NCBI GenBank assembly: GCA_002070275.1
Contig: MWCY01000005.1
Span: 1-64,000 of the forward strand
Length of the DNA stretch: 64,000 nt
Origin: Candidatus Hydrogenedentes bacterium ADurb.Bin170
GTDB taxonomy: Bacteria; Hydrogenedentota; Hydrogenedentia; Hydrogenedentales; CAITNO01
Direction: 5' to 3'
A model generated the notes under the pieces. That model did no database searches, was not told the origin of the DNA, and saw only the letters and a list, made by a program, of their open reading frames with translations. Of this stretch, positions 35,960 through 44,787 are shown in pieces (positions within the stretch are counted from its first letter, which is position 1; every line of letters starts with the position of its first letter). Made by a program: the position numbers and the translations under genes.

Positions 35960-38365
35960 ATGACTTCTGAAACGCACATTGAAATAGCTCGTATTGCTCT
36001 CTTTTCCGGCGACAGAAAAGAGAGCAAATTACTGTCCGACGAACTCACCACACTGCGCCCTGCCTGGCAGATCATTACCCGGCCACAATTAAAAGACTTT
36101 GACTGGACACATATTCAGAGTGAAATCGACTGCCTTCTTGTTAAAGCAGACTCTGAAAAAAAAGCCCTGTCTCTCCTGGAAGCGATAACAGGTCATAAAA
36201 AAGCTGAATTGCCTCCTGTGATCGTCGTCACGTCCCTCTCAAAAAAACAAAAAGTCCGCGAGGCAGTAAACTCTTTCAATCTATCCCGCCTCTATGTGCT
36301 TCTGGACGATAGCGATACCATCATTTCCGCGTTGGAATCCATCATGCGCGCCTACCGGGTTGAACAGAAGCTTCGTCAAGTCAACACCCTGCTCTCGAAT
36401 CTTATTGAAGAACGCTCAAAGACACTCCACGAATTCAGTGAAAGGATTCGTTTTTTAACTGAGTTCAGCAGCGATGCCGTTTTCGAAATAGAAAAAGACC
36501 GAACTACCGGAATCAGCACTTTTATCAGTGCAAACAGAACGGCGTGCAGCTGGCTGGGGTATAGCCAGGAAGAGCTGTTGCAACTGCCCTTTAGCCATTT
36601 TCTGGAACCGGCTGCCATTACAAACATTACACAACTCCTGAATACAATCTCTCAGCCGCAGGAATTTTCTTTAGAACTGTCCCTTAAAAACCGGAACCAG
36701 GAACGGCTTTTTCTTAATATAGTGATCCGTGCTTTTGAGAGTGACAGAGGGCTGCGCATGATCGCTATTGCGCACAAAATACTGTCGCCTGAATTCAGCC
36801 TATCGGAGCACGCCTCCGAAAGTGACTACGAGCAGGTAGTGTCGCACATCGGCCAGCTTATGTATATCGGCAATGTCGATACCCAGCAGATGAAGTGGAG
36901 CGGCGCTGCTTCTCAGATCACCGGATACACAATCAAGCACCTGAACAAGGGCAGCATGCGCGAGTGGCGCAAGCGAATAGTATCAGAAGATTACCCGCGC
37001 ACCATTGCAGCAATAAACAAAGCCATTCTCCGCATTTCCTCATACGAAGTGGAATACGGTTTCTTGCACAAAAACGGCGAGATACGTTATCTTGAAGACA
37101 GGGGAGTCGTGCTGCCGGATCATCGGGGTGCTCCTCATCGGATCATGGGTACCATCAAGGATATTACAGAGAAGAAGATGGAGGAAGAAGCACGGCAGCA
37201 TCTGGAAAAAGAATTACAGCACACACAGCGGCTGGAAAGCCTCGGGGTTCTTGCCGGAGGTATTGCCCATGATTTTAATAATATTCTCGCAGGAATTATC
37301 GGGCTGACAGATCTTGCACTTCGCGAAATCCCGTCCGACTCTTTCGCTTTCGAAGATTTGAATGAGGTGCTTCATGCAGCGCACAGGGCCAAAGAACTGG
37401 TGCAGCAAATTCTTGCTTTCAGTCGGCAGGGTGACCACGAGCGCAGTCTGATCTTCCCTCATATTATCGCCCGGGAGGTTATTCGTCTTTTACGTGCGTC
37501 CTTGCCGCCGGCCATAGAAATTATCGACAGTATCGATATCCAATCGGGTGCAGTAATGGCAAATGCCTCTCAACTGCATCAGGTAATTACCAACTTCAGT
37601 ACAAATGCGGCGCAGTCTATCAAAGGTGGATCCGGAAAAGTTGAAATTCAGGTCTGCGATGTTGAGGTAGAGAATTCTTTTTCCGCTAAAAACCCGAACA
37701 TCCCGCCCGGTTCCTATGTGAGGATCGCTGTCAGCGATACCGGACACGGGATGACTCCTTCCATCCTTGCCCGGGTCTTTGATCCTTTTTTTACAACAAA
37801 AGGTCCGGGAGAAGGTACGGGCATGGGGCTTGCCGTCGCCCACGGTATTATTACAGATCATGGCGGGGTAATCCTCGCTCAAAGCCGTCTGAAAAAAGGA
37901 TCCACTTTTGAGGCCTATCTTCCGAAAATAACCGACCCTCAAATAACAGAATCACTTGTCCAAAGCGGATCAGCAGACGGCAGAAATAATACGCATATCC
38001 TTTTCGTGGATGATGATGAGACAGTGCTGCGCTTTGCCTCTTCCGCTTTACCACGGCTGGGCTTTAAGATTACATTATGCAAAAATGCGGAAGAAGCATT
38101 ACATGCATTTGCGGAAAATACCGATACGTTTGATCTCGTGATTACTGATCAGAGAATGCCTGGAATGTCCGGGACAGAATTGGCTGCCGCTATCAGAAAA
38201 TCATCCCCTCGAATGCCTGTAATTCTGTTTACCGGTTTCAGCAAAACACTGACAGAAAAAGACCAGAAAATCACCGGCATTCAGACCGTGCTCAGGAAGC
38301 CTATTATTGTGCGTGACCTGCTGACAGCTATCCGTAAAACGCTGAAAAGCCCGACCGACCTTTAA
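35960..38365 (+). CDS. Hybrid sensor histidine kinase with PAS domains and C-terminal receiver
   Basis: An 801-residue cytoplasmic hybrid kinase. The first 130 residues resemble a degenerate receiver-like domain ('IALFSGDRKESKLL') followed by a coiled coil. Two PAS domains follow: the first around 'ANRTACSWLGYSQEEL', the second ending in 'GTIKDITEKK'. The phosphoacceptor region is 'GVLAGGIAHDFNN', the N-box is 'NFSTNAAQSI', and the ATP-binding lids are 'DTGHGM' and 'GEGTGMGLAVAHGI'. The C-terminal receiver has 'FVDDDE', the phosphorylated Asp in 'LVITDQRMPGMSG' and a Lys near 'VLRKPI'. No membrane segment is seen. I set the start at the ATG at 35960, preceded by AGGGA, although a GTG at 35954 is possible. 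No regulator gene is adjacent; murG follows. Confidence 0.88.
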   Translation: MTSETHIEIARIALFSGDRKESKLLSDELTTLRPAWQIITRPQLKDFDWTHIQSEIDCLLVKADSEKKALSLLEAITGHKKAELPPVIVVTSLSKKQKVREAVNSFNLSRLYVLLDDSDTIISALESIMRAYRVEQKLRQVNTLLSNLIEERSKTLHEFSERIRFLTEFSSDAVFEIEKDRTTGISTFISANRTACSWLGYSQEELLQLPFSHFLEPAAITNITQLLNTISQPQEFSLELSLKNRNQERLFLNIVIRAFESDRGLRMIAIAHKILSPEFSLSEHASESDYEQVVSHIGQLMYIGNVDTQQMKWSGAASQITGYTIKHLNKGSMREWRKRIVSEDYPRTIAAINKAILRISSYEVEYGFLHKNGEIRYLEDRGVVLPDHRGAPHRIMGTIKDITEKKMEEEARQHLEKELQHTQRLESLGVLAGGIAHDFNNILAGIIGLTDLALREIPSDSFAFEDLNEVLHAAHRAKELVQQILAFSRQGDHERSLIFPHIIAREVIRLLRASLPPAIEIIDSIDIQSGAVMANASQLHQVITNFSTNAAQSIKGGSGKVEIQVCDVEVENSFSAKNPNIPPGSYVRIAVSDTGHGMTPSILARVFDPFFTTKGPGEGTGMGLAVAHGIITDHGGVILAQSRLKKGSTFEAYLPKITDPQITESLVQSGSADGRNNTHILFVDDDETVLRFASSALPRLGFKITLCKNAEEALHAFAENTDTFDLVITDQRMPGMSGTELAAAIRKSSPRMPVILFTGFSKTLTEKDQKITGIQTVLRKPIIVRDLLTAIRKTLKSPTDL

Positions 38366-38398
38366 TAATACACACTCCAACAGTAAAGGGAACTTTTT

Positions 38399-39502
38399 GT
38401 GAAAATAATGATTACCGGAGGCGGCACAGGAGGGCATACCTCTCCCGCTTTGGCAGTGATAGAAGAACTTCGCAACCGCGATCCACGCCTCCTTTTGCAG
38501 TGGGTGGGAAAAAAAGGGAGCATCGAAGAACGTATTGCCAAACGGGAAGGAATTCCTTTTCGATCCATACCTATGGAAGGCTGGACCAGAAAGATTTCCT
38601 TGCGTTTAATTTGGGTAGGCCTTAAATTTCTTTATTCCGTGTTAAAAGCCTGGACTCAAATACGTGTTTTTCGGCCTGATGCTGTTTTCGGAGTTGGAGG
38701 GTATGTCAGCCTTCCGGTCTTGCTGGTTGCGCCTCGCATCGGCATTCCAGCATTTTCGCACGAACAGAATAAAAGGCTTGGTCTGGCAAATCGTCTTTCA
38801 GCGAAAAAACTTACAACACTATTTTTGAGCTATGAGGACACACTGGGCGTGCCTCCTGAAACACCCACAAAAGTAACAGGAAATCCGGTGCGAAGCGCTT
38901 TTTACAATCCATCCGGAAAAGAGGAATGCCGTGAGGCGCTGGGTCTGGATAAAGAAGTGCCTGTTATTCTAGTGGTAGGTGGCAGCCAGGGCGCCCAGAC
39001 ATTGAATCGGGCAATGCAGGAAGCAGTGTTTAATTTCAGTGCCAATGATGCGCAGTTCATCTGGTCAACGGGTCCCGGGGATCTGGCGGACTGCCAGGCA
39101 CTGGCAGAAAAAGCACCGTGTACTGTTCAGGTTTATCCCTACATTGAAAATATGGCTCAGACCTGTGGTGCCGCCGATCTTCTGATTTCCAGAGCAGGTG
39201 CTTCCACCACGGCAGAAATCGCTATTATGGGCAAAGCGTCCATTCTGGTTCCTTATCCCTATGCAACGGATAACCACCAGGAACACAACGCACGTGCTTT
39301 TGAAGCAGCAGGCGCCGCACAGGTGCTCCTTGACAAAAATTGCACTGGCGAGAGCCTGACACAGCAAATCAAAGCAATTATTCAGAATCCCTCAGTGCTG
39401 GCTTCCATGGGAAAAGCCGCGGCAGACCTCGCCAGACCTGCTGCAGCCGATGACATTGTAGAGACTATTCTCGAAAAAGCCTGCACGCCTGCAGACTATT
39501 AG
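38399..39502 (+). CDS. murG: UDP-GlcNAc:lipid I N-acetylglucosaminyltransferase MurG
   Basis: A 367-residue MurG that adds GlcNAc to lipid I in peptidoglycan synthesis at the inner membrane face. Glycine-rich loop 1 is 'TGGGTGGHTSPALAV' at residues 6-20, loop 2 is 'FGVGGYVSLPVLL', and loop 3 is 'VVGGSQGAQTLN'. The donor-site region is 'LLISRAGASTTAEIAIMGKASILVP' with 'ATDNHQEHNA'. The start is a GTG with AAGGG upstream. No other mur gene is near, so murG stands alone, directly after the hybrid kinase gene. Its stop overlaps the end of the convergent nitroreductase gene. Confidence 0.93.
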   Translation: MKIMITGGGTGGHTSPALAVIEELRNRDPRLLLQWVGKKGSIEERIAKREGIPFRSIPMEGWTRKISLRLIWVGLKFLYSVLKAWTQIRVFRPDAVFGVGGYVSLPVLLVAPRIGIPAFSHEQNKRLGLANRLSAKKLTTLFLSYEDTLGVPPETPTKVTGNPVRSAFYNPSGKEECREALGLDKEVPVILVVGGSQGAQTLNRAMQEAVFNFSANDAQFIWSTGPGDLADCQALAEKAPCTVQVYPYIENMAQTCGAADLLISRAGASTTAEIAIMGKASILVPYPYATDNHQEHNARAFEAAGAAQVLLDKNCTGESLTQQIKAIIQNPSVLASMGKAAADLARPAAADDIVETILEKACTPADY

Positions 39503-40104
39503 GCGAAGCGATCTCTGACCAGTATTTCCTCAAGCGGGAGGTGGCCGCCTCTGGGATTGGCGGGTGCAATGGTTTTGCCTACGGCAATCATAAGAGCAAT
39601 CACATGATCGTGTGGAAGGTTGATCAGGCGGCCGACCGCTTCAAAATCAAAACCGACCATGGGGCAGCTGCCCAGTCCCATTGACTTTGCTGTCAGCATA
39701 AGGGTCTGTGCCGCCATACCACATGAACGCATGGCTTCGTCACGCTGCACCTGATCTTTTCCCCGATAATAGGCATCAATAGCAGGGAGGATAATATCCT
39801 GGTACTCGGAACTGCTGTTGCGCCAATAACGGTGAGGCTCTTTTTCCCAGGCCTTCACATCGGCACACAGGATAATGAGCAGGGAAGAATCAGTCACCTG
39901 CACCTGATCCCAGGCGACTTTTCGCAATTCCTGACGTAATTGCGGATCGGAGACAAGAACGAAACGCCAGTGCTGGATATTAAAGGCAGTAGGGGAGAGG
40001 CGAACCGATGAAAAGAGATCCTGAATCATTTCTTCAGACATTTGAAAGTCTTTATCAAATTTCTTAAAAGCGCGGCGCTCTTCAATTGCTTGTTTTATAT
40101 GCAT
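39499..40104 (-). CDS. Nitroreductase-family FMN protein
   Basis: A 201-residue FMN-dependent oxidoreductase of the nitroreductase fold. 'AIEERRAFKKFD' and 'SPTAFNIQHWRFVLVSD' are the N-terminal FMN-binding features, and 'LMLTAKSMGLGSCPMVGFD' and 'ALMIAVGKT' form the C-terminal part. The open frame extends to 40182, but that part is charged and unlike the family, and ORF residue 27 is an ATG that opens with 'MHIKQAIEERR', the normal family start; I use 40104. It reduces quinones, flavins or nitro compounds. Its 3' end overlaps the murG stop by four bases. Substrate unknown. Confidence 0.85.
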   Translation of the reverse strand: MHIKQAIEERRAFKKFDKDFQMSEEMIQDLFSSVRLSPTAFNIQHWRFVLVSDPQLRQELRKVAWDQVQVTDSSLLIILCADVKAWEKEPHRYWRNSSSEYQDIILPAIDAYYRGKDQVQRDEAMRSCGMAAQTLMLTAKSMGLGSCPMVGFDFEAVGRLINLPHDHVIALMIAVGKTIAPANPRGGHLPLEEILVRDRFA

Positions 40105-40181
40105 GTCTATAATTCCTTTTGTAGACTGCCCAACACGGCACAAGCCGCTTTTCTTCCCGGCACCGATATATACGGTCTTCA

Positions 40182-41048
40182 CTATTCACTTCGTGAAGAT
40201 TGGGACTGTTTCTTTTGAATGTGCGTGCGTAGCTGCTCTACCCGTGATTGTGCCTGCTGATGACTGGGATCCAAAGCCAGAACCGCTTCCATGAACTGCA
40301 GTGCTTTGGTGTAGTTCCGCTGGCGAATAAGGCGGATACCTAGATTATAACGCGCAGCACATACCTTTTTCTTAAGGCGGCTGTTTTCCTGATCATTTTT
40401 AAATAGATCACGATAGATCCGGAAAGCATCCCCATATTTCCCTGATCGGAATAAATAATCACCCTGACATTCCAGATCACTCATTTCAGGCTTGAAATGC
40501 GTCGCTTTGTATTTCTGGTAGGCATTTTCCTGCTCGCGGGCATAAAGATCAGCATCCTGAATTGAGACAACCGCACTACGCTCAACCAGCACCATAAGAT
40601 TATTGCTCTTCTGATCTTCGGGCACCAGAAAAAAGCGCACTTCTTCATTCCACCGTGCATGCATGGGGCGGCCTACAATCACTTCGCCATCGCTGAATTC
40701 TACTGCCAGCGCTTTTGCCGGTGGAATATCCTGTGGAAATTCAATGGCAGGGTCAAAACGCCCATCAAAACTTTTAACATAGAAAAGGGCTTTTACGTTT
40801 TTGAAGGCAATAGGAAGGGTCTTGTTTAAAGAAATGCCCTCCGCAGTCACCAACTCCAGATGAAAGATTTCTGCCTGCCTGTTCAGGGCAAAAGTTGAAC
40901 CGTAATATACGTCCCCCGATTTCATTCGGACAACAACTTTTTGCCTTTCTTTTTTGTAGATGGAAGGCGTCGGAATGGACTCGGCGGATTTTTCCTTGGA
41001 TCGGGACGAAAAACGATCAAGCATCTCCATATACTCCATCGTTGTCAC
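40182..41048 (-). CDS. TPR-repeat protein with N-terminal DUF-type beta domain
   Basis: A 288-residue cytoplasmic protein. The first 170 residues contain two copies of a beta-rich motif ('VVVRMKSGDVYYG' and 'LAVEFSDGEVIVGRP') that looks like a small sheet domain seen in bacterial TPR proteins. The last 90 residues are two or three TPR-like helical pairs ('YLFRSGKYGDAFRIY', 'LIRQRNYTKALQFMEAVLALDP'). The function is unknown; TPRs suggest a scaffold or c-di-GMP/cellular-signalling adaptor. The GTG start is supported by AAGGA about 12 bases upstream and by a promoter at 41078-41106 that leaves a very short leader. Confidence 0.6.
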   Translation of the reverse strand: MTTMEYMEMLDRFSSRSKEKSAESIPTPSIYKKERQKVVVRMKSGDVYYGSTFALNRQAEIFHLELVTAEGISLNKTLPIAFKNVKALFYVKSFDGRFDPAIEFPQDIPPAKALAVEFSDGEVIVGRPMHARWNEEVRFFLVPEDQKSNNLMVLVERSAVVSIQDADLYAREQENAYQKYKATHFKPEMSDLECQGDYLFRSGKYGDAFRIYRDLFKNDQENSRLKKKVCAARYNLGIRLIRQRNYTKALQFMEAVLALDPSHQQAQSRVEQLRTHIQKKQSQSSRSE

Positions 41049-41077
41049 ACTAAACCCGAAGATCCTTTGCAGCTACC

Positions 41078-41106
41078 AGTATAGAGCATCCGGAAAGAAA
41101 AGGCAA
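41078..41106 (-). promoter_or_regulatory. Promoter of the TPR/DUF gene
   Basis: On the minus strand TTGCCT (41106-41101) and TATACT (41083-41078) are 17 bp apart. Transcription should start near 41071, about 23 bases before the GTG at 41048. Confidence 0.65.
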
Positions 41107-41156
41107 CAAATCTCGTTTTTCTCAAGAAAACGCAAAATTGGGCGTGATATTTCTTT

Positions 41157-41185
41157 TTGAGACGGCAAGCCAAAACGGATATACT
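41157..41185 (+). promoter_or_regulatory. Promoter of the HNH endonuclease gene
   Basis: TTGAGA (41157-41162) and TATACT (41180-41185) are exactly 17 bp apart, forming a sigma70-type promoter. It lies back to back with the divergent promoter at 41078-41106. The leader would be about 30 bases long and carries GGAGG at 41209-41213. Confidence 0.7.
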
Positions 41186-41220
41186 GAAGGGGTTAGGACA
41201 CGGCGCATGGAGGCTTTACC

Positions 41221-41826
41221 GTGCAGAATGCCTATGTTCTGGTTTTAAATAAATCCTGGGTTGCGATTCAGGTTACCTCAGCCAGGCGTGCATTGCGTCT
41301 CCTGGTGCAGGGAAGAGCCTGCGTTGTGCATCCTACCGATTACATGCTGTACGACATGCCCTCCTGGCTGGAATTATCCATGCATGCAGACGGCATTCCT
41401 CCGGATCGTTACGTCTACACCACTGCTCAGCGCATTCGCCTTCCGGAAGTTGTAGTTTTAAACGTTTTCAACGGATTCCATGTTCAGGAAGTGCGATTGT
41501 CCCGAAGAAATCTTTTTGCCCGTGACAAAGACACATGCCAGTATTGTGGCAGAACAGGCAATCGCTCCTGCATGACCATTGATCATGTAATTCCCAAGTC
41601 CAGAGGCGGTGAAGACAGTTGGAGTAATCTGGTTGTGGCATGCCCTGCCTGCAATCTGAAAAAGCGGGACCGCACTCCTGATGAGGCGCGCATGCCACTC
41701 CTCAAAAAACCTGTAGCACCCCGATGGCTCCCCCGTTTCACCAGACCGCTTTTGCGTGAAGAGCTCATTTCCTGGCAACGTTTTGTTGATCTTGCTTATT
41801 GGGGTTCAGACTACTATTTTTCCTGA
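41221..41826 (+). CDS. HNH endonuclease family protein
   Basis: A 201-residue protein of the HNH family. The zinc/metal finger is 'CQYCGRTG', followed by 'DHVIPKSRGGEDSWSNLVVACPACNLKK' given here only as a landmark near residues 115-145. The N-terminal 80 residues, with 'VLNKSWVAIQVTSARRALRLL', are the extension usual for a cellular HNH family found in many bacteria rather than for phage homing enzymes. The GTG start has GGAGG at correct spacing. No mobile-element features lie beside it. Function is unknown; a role in DNA repair or nucleic-acid processing is plausible. The XerC/D gene follows 39 bases downstream. Confidence 0.82.
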   Translation: MQNAYVLVLNKSWVAIQVTSARRALRLLVQGRACVVHPTDYMLYDMPSWLELSMHADGIPPDRYVYTTAQRIRLPEVVVLNVFNGFHVQEVRLSRRNLFARDKDTCQYCGRTGNRSCMTIDHVIPKSRGGEDSWSNLVVACPACNLKKRDRTPDEARMPLLKKPVAPRWLPRFTRPLLREELISWQRFVDLAYWGSDYYFS

Positions 41827-41865
41827 AACAACCTTTGCTGCACTGGCACACAATTTATTAAATCC

Positions 41866-42789
41866 ATGGACTTTATCAGATATTTACATTACCTTCGCAT
41901 AGAACGCAATTTCTCCGTACACACCCTGCGCGCTTATGCCAATGATATCGCCACTTTTTGTGATTTTATTGAACATGGTGTTGCCGCACTGCACCGAAAA
42001 TCCGACGATATCCGACCGCCTGCATCACTGAGTGTGCTGCAGCGGGCAGATCGAAATACTGTCCGGGCATTTCTGGCGCACATCCAGACTTCAGGTGCAA
42101 CCGCACGGACGGCGGCACGAAAACTCGCAGCCTTGCGCTCTGTGTATTTGTACTATCAGAAAACCGGGCAAATCACAACGAATCCTACAGAGGGGCTTCG
42201 CTCACCGAAACGTGCTCAAAACCTGCCTGAAGTTTTGTCCATCCCGGAAATCACGGCTTTGCTGGAATCAGTTGATACTGCCACAGCACTAGGATCCCGG
42301 GATCGAGCCGTACTGGAAGTGCTCTACTCATGCGGCTTACGTGCGGCAGAGCTGGCAGGACTGACATTTGAGGATATTTTCTGGCATGATGAGACTATGC
42401 GAATCTTCGGGAAGCGGAAAAAAGAACGTCTCGTGCCTGTTGGAGGGCCTGCACTGAGAGCACTCAAATCTTATCTGGGACGGCGTGGTGAGCTCTGCAG
42501 CCAGGCGCAGCCCATTGTCTTTGTGAATCATCGCGGCGGCGCTTTAACCACACGGAGCATCCAGCGCATTGTTGAAGCACACGTTCAAAAAAGCCTGCCC
42601 GAACGCGTCGGCGTTTCGCCCCACACCCTTCGCCATAGTTTCGCAACCCATATGCTCAATGCCGGTGCCGACCTGAGGGTAGTACAGGAAATTCTGGGGC
42701 ACGAGAGCCTGTCCAGCACACAGATCTATACGCACGTAAGCATTGACCGTCTAAAAGAAGTGTACCGAAACGCACACCCGCATGCTTAG
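41866..42789 (+). CDS. Tyrosine recombinase XerC/XerD
   Basis: A 307-residue tyrosine recombinase of the Xer type, which resolves chromosome dimers at dif sites. The core-binding domain opens with '[20 protein letters not shown]', and the catalytic domain has the Arg of '[14 protein letters not shown]', the Lys in the beta-hairpin '[12 protein letters not shown]', '[12 protein letters not shown]' with the H-x-x-R pair, '[15 protein letters not shown]' with the second His and the Tyr nucleophile. Length and motif order agree with XerC/XerD rather than phage integrases. It follows the HNH gene closely. Whether it is XerC or XerD cannot be decided from sequence alone. No dif sequence was recognised in the window. 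Confidence 0.92.
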   Translation: MDFIRYLHYLRIERNFSVHTLRAYANDIATFCDFIEHGVAALHRKSDDIRPPASLSVLQRADRNTVRAFLAHIQTSGATARTAARKLAALRSVYLYYQKTGQITTNPTEGLRSPKRAQNLPEVLSIPEITALLESVDTATALGSRDRAVLEVLYSCGLRAAELAGLTFEDIFWHDETMRIFGKRKKERLVPVGGPALRALKSYLGRRGELCSQAQPIVFVNHRGGALTTRSIQRIVEAHVQKSLPERVGVSPHTLRHSFATHMLNAGADLRVVQEILGHESLSSTQIYTHVSIDRLKEVYRNAHPHA

Positions 42790-42810
42790 TAATCGTACTT
42801 GCCTCTTGGC

Positions 42811-43224
42811 TTATTCACCCATGGCTTTAATGATGAGCCGTTTAGGACGTCTCCCGTCAAATTCTGCGTAATAAATCTGCTGCCAGGGCCCGAGGTCGAG
42901 TCGCCCTTTTGTTACCGGAACGATGACCTCGTGATGTACAAGCAGGCTTTTCAGATGCGCATCGCCGTTGGTTTCGCCTGTCCGATGATGCCTGTAACCT
43001 TCTTTGAAAGGTGCAAGCGATTCAAGCCACTCGTCTATATCAGCAATCAGCCCGGACTCTGCGTCATTCACATACACGCCGGCGGTAATATGCATGGCGG
43101 ATACAAGAATCATCCCTTCCTGAATACCGCTGCGGTGCAGTGCCTGCTCCACTTTATCGGTGATATTAATGTACTCTCTTTTTTTGGTAGTCTGAAAAAC
43201 AAGATACTCTGTCTCAAATTTCAT
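42811..43224 (-). CDS. YjbQ/UPF0047 family protein
   Basis: A 137-residue protein of the widely conserved YjbQ family. The signature '[19 protein letters not shown]' near residues 41-60 and the C-terminal '[25 protein letters not shown]' agree with the family over its length. Members have been reported as a thiamine-phosphate-related enzyme; the physiological role is debated. AAAGGG precedes the ATG. It lies head-to-head with the Gfo/Idh gene at 43562. The end is 21 bases from the Xer gene on the opposite strand. Confidence 0.88.
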   Translation of the reverse strand: MKFETEYLVFQTTKKREYINITDKVEQALHRSGIQEGMILVSAMHITAGVYVNDAESGLIADIDEWLESLAPFKEGYRHHRTGETNGDAHLKSLLVHHEVIVPVTKGRLDLGPWQQIYYAEFDGRRPKRLIIKAMGE

Positions 43225-43291
43225 TCTGCGCCCTTTCCCGCAAAGATAGCCTGTAGGCTGCTGCAGCTGATGTGTACTTTCGAAACAATTC

Positions 43292-43300
43292 AGTGTACCA
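43292..43300 (-). promoter_or_regulatory. Extended -10 of the yjbQ gene
   Basis: Read on the minus strand the bases are TGG followed by TACACT, an extended -10 element. The start would be near 43285, about 60 bases before the ATG at 43224. The -35 is weak. Confidence 0.35.
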
Positions 43301-43420
43301 TACTCACGTTGTCGGATCAGCCCTGCCCGGAAAAGTGATTTCGGTTTCCATTGCTTTACCGCTTTTTTGACTGGAAGGAAGGCATCAGACTATGCAACAG
43401 GAATTCCCGCAGAAGCCAAG

Positions 43421-43449
43421 TTGATTTAATTCAGATAAAACGGTACTCT
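43421..43449 (+). promoter_or_regulatory. Candidate promoter of the Gfo/Idh operon
   Basis: TTGATT (43421-43426) and TACTCT (43444-43449) are 17 bp apart, about 110 bases before the start. This is a plausible but not a strong promoter. Confidence 0.4.
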
Positions 43450-43561
43450 TTTATAGATGTCTGTTTTTTCAGTTTTGGACAGTACATCCTTTTACTGTGA
43501 CCGGCATTCTGTGTGATACCGGCGTGGAAGCACTATTACAACTCCAACGGAGGGAAAGGCT

Positions 43562-44725
43562 ATGGCCAAAAAAACAGTGAATGTGGCAATGATCGGTGCC
43601 AGTTTCATGGGAAAAGCGCACAGCAACGCCTGGCGCAAAGTAGACATGTTCTTTGATGCACCCGTAAAGCCCGTCATGAAAGTCATGTGCGGAAAATTCG
43701 AGGAAGAGCTGGCGACAGCCGATCGCTGGGGATGGCAGGAAACTTCTTTGGACTGGAAAGAAGTAGTGAATCGCCCGGATATCGATATCATAGATATCTG
43801 CACACCAAATTTCCTACACCCGATTATTGCCATAGAGGCAGCCAAGGCAGGCAAGCACATTGTCTGTGAAAAACCTCTTGCAAATACGCTAGCCGAAGCC
43901 AAGGATATGTTAAAAGCGGCGGACAAAGCCGGGATCAAGCATATGTGCGGTTTTTCATACCGTTTTGCCCCGGCAGTGCAGACCATGAAAAAAATGATTT
44001 CCTCCGGCGCACTGGGTGAAATTTTCCACTTCCGCGCCGCCTATCTTCAGGACTGGATTGTGGATCCTGATTTCCCCATGGTCTGGCGGATGAAGAAAAA
44101 ACATACCGGTTCCGGTGCTCTCGGCGATATTGGCGCCCACATAACCGACCTGTGCCATTTCCTGGTCGGACCCGTCGGCGAAGTGACAAGTGCTCTGGAA
44201 ACTTTTATCAAAAAACGTGTGGTGGCAGATTCCGACGTTGGTGCCTGGGATGCCAAAGGCAACAAAAAGACCAAACAGTACGACACAGTCGATGTGGACG
44301 ATGCCGCTGTCTTTATCGGACGGATCAAAGGGCAGAACACACTGGCAAGTTTTGAAGCTACCCGCTTTGCTCCGGGACGCCGCAACTTCAACTCCATTGA
44401 AATTTACGGCAGTAAAGGCTCTCTCATCTGGAATCAGGAAGACATGAACGAATTCCAGTATTTCAACCGCGCCGATCCCGATACGCTTCAGGGATTCCGC
44501 AAAGTACTCGCCTGCGACAGCGGGCATCCTTATGTCAATTCCTGGTGGCCTCCGGGACACATTATCGGATATGAACATCTTTTTGTTCATGAAATCTACG
44601 AGTTCCTTTGCGGTCTCAAGAAGAAAAAGATCAACTACCCGACCTTCGAAGATGCGGTAAACTGCCAGGCTGTTCTGGAAGCGGTGGAAAAAGCGGCGTC
44701 TACACGCAAATGGGAAAAAGTTTGA
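43562..44725 (+). CDS. Gfo/Idh/MocA-family oxidoreductase, cytoplasmic
   Basis: A 387-residue NAD(P)-dependent sugar or cyclitol dehydrogenase. The Rossmann fold begins with 'VNVAMIGASFMGKAHSNAWR', the catalytic motif is 'KHIVCEKPLAN' with the conserved E-K-P, 'CGFSYRFAPAV' and 'GALGDIGAHITDLCHFLVG' follow with His and Asp residues of the active site. No export signal is present, unlike the homologue at 17587. A sugar isomerase gene begins 62 bases downstream on the same strand, so both probably form one operon. GGAGGG precedes the ATG. Substrate unknown. Confidence 0.9.
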   Translation: MAKKTVNVAMIGASFMGKAHSNAWRKVDMFFDAPVKPVMKVMCGKFEEELATADRWGWQETSLDWKEVVNRPDIDIIDICTPNFLHPIIAIEAAKAGKHIVCEKPLANTLAEAKDMLKAADKAGIKHMCGFSYRFAPAVQTMKKMISSGALGEIFHFRAAYLQDWIVDPDFPMVWRMKKKHTGSGALGDIGAHITDLCHFLVGPVGEVTSALETFIKKRVVADSDVGAWDAKGNKKTKQYDTVDVDDAAVFIGRIKGQNTLASFEATRFAPGRRNFNSIEIYGSKGSLIWNQEDMNEFQYFNRADPDTLQGFRKVLACDSGHPYVNSWWPPGHIIGYEHLFVHEIYEFLCGLKKKKINYPTFEDAVNCQAVLEAVEKAASTRKWEKV

Positions 44726-44787
44726 AAACCAACCCCGGACTGCACCTATCTGAAACGGTGCTTCAAAAGTTATAAAGGAGATGCTTT

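Larger units (their letters stand above)
43225..43561. other. Divergent intergenic region between yjbQ and the Gfo/Idh gene
   Basis: About 337 bases that hold the two candidate promoters listed here (43292-43300 on the minus strand and 43421-43449 on the plus strand) and a ribosome site GGAGGG just before the start at 43562. No other gene is seen. Confidence 0.45.

Noticed and set aside
41221-42789. HNH endonuclease plus tyrosine recombinase as a mobile element
   Set aside because: The recombinase matches cellular XerC/D, the HNH protein matches a common cellular family, and there are no repeats, tRNA or phage genes beside them.
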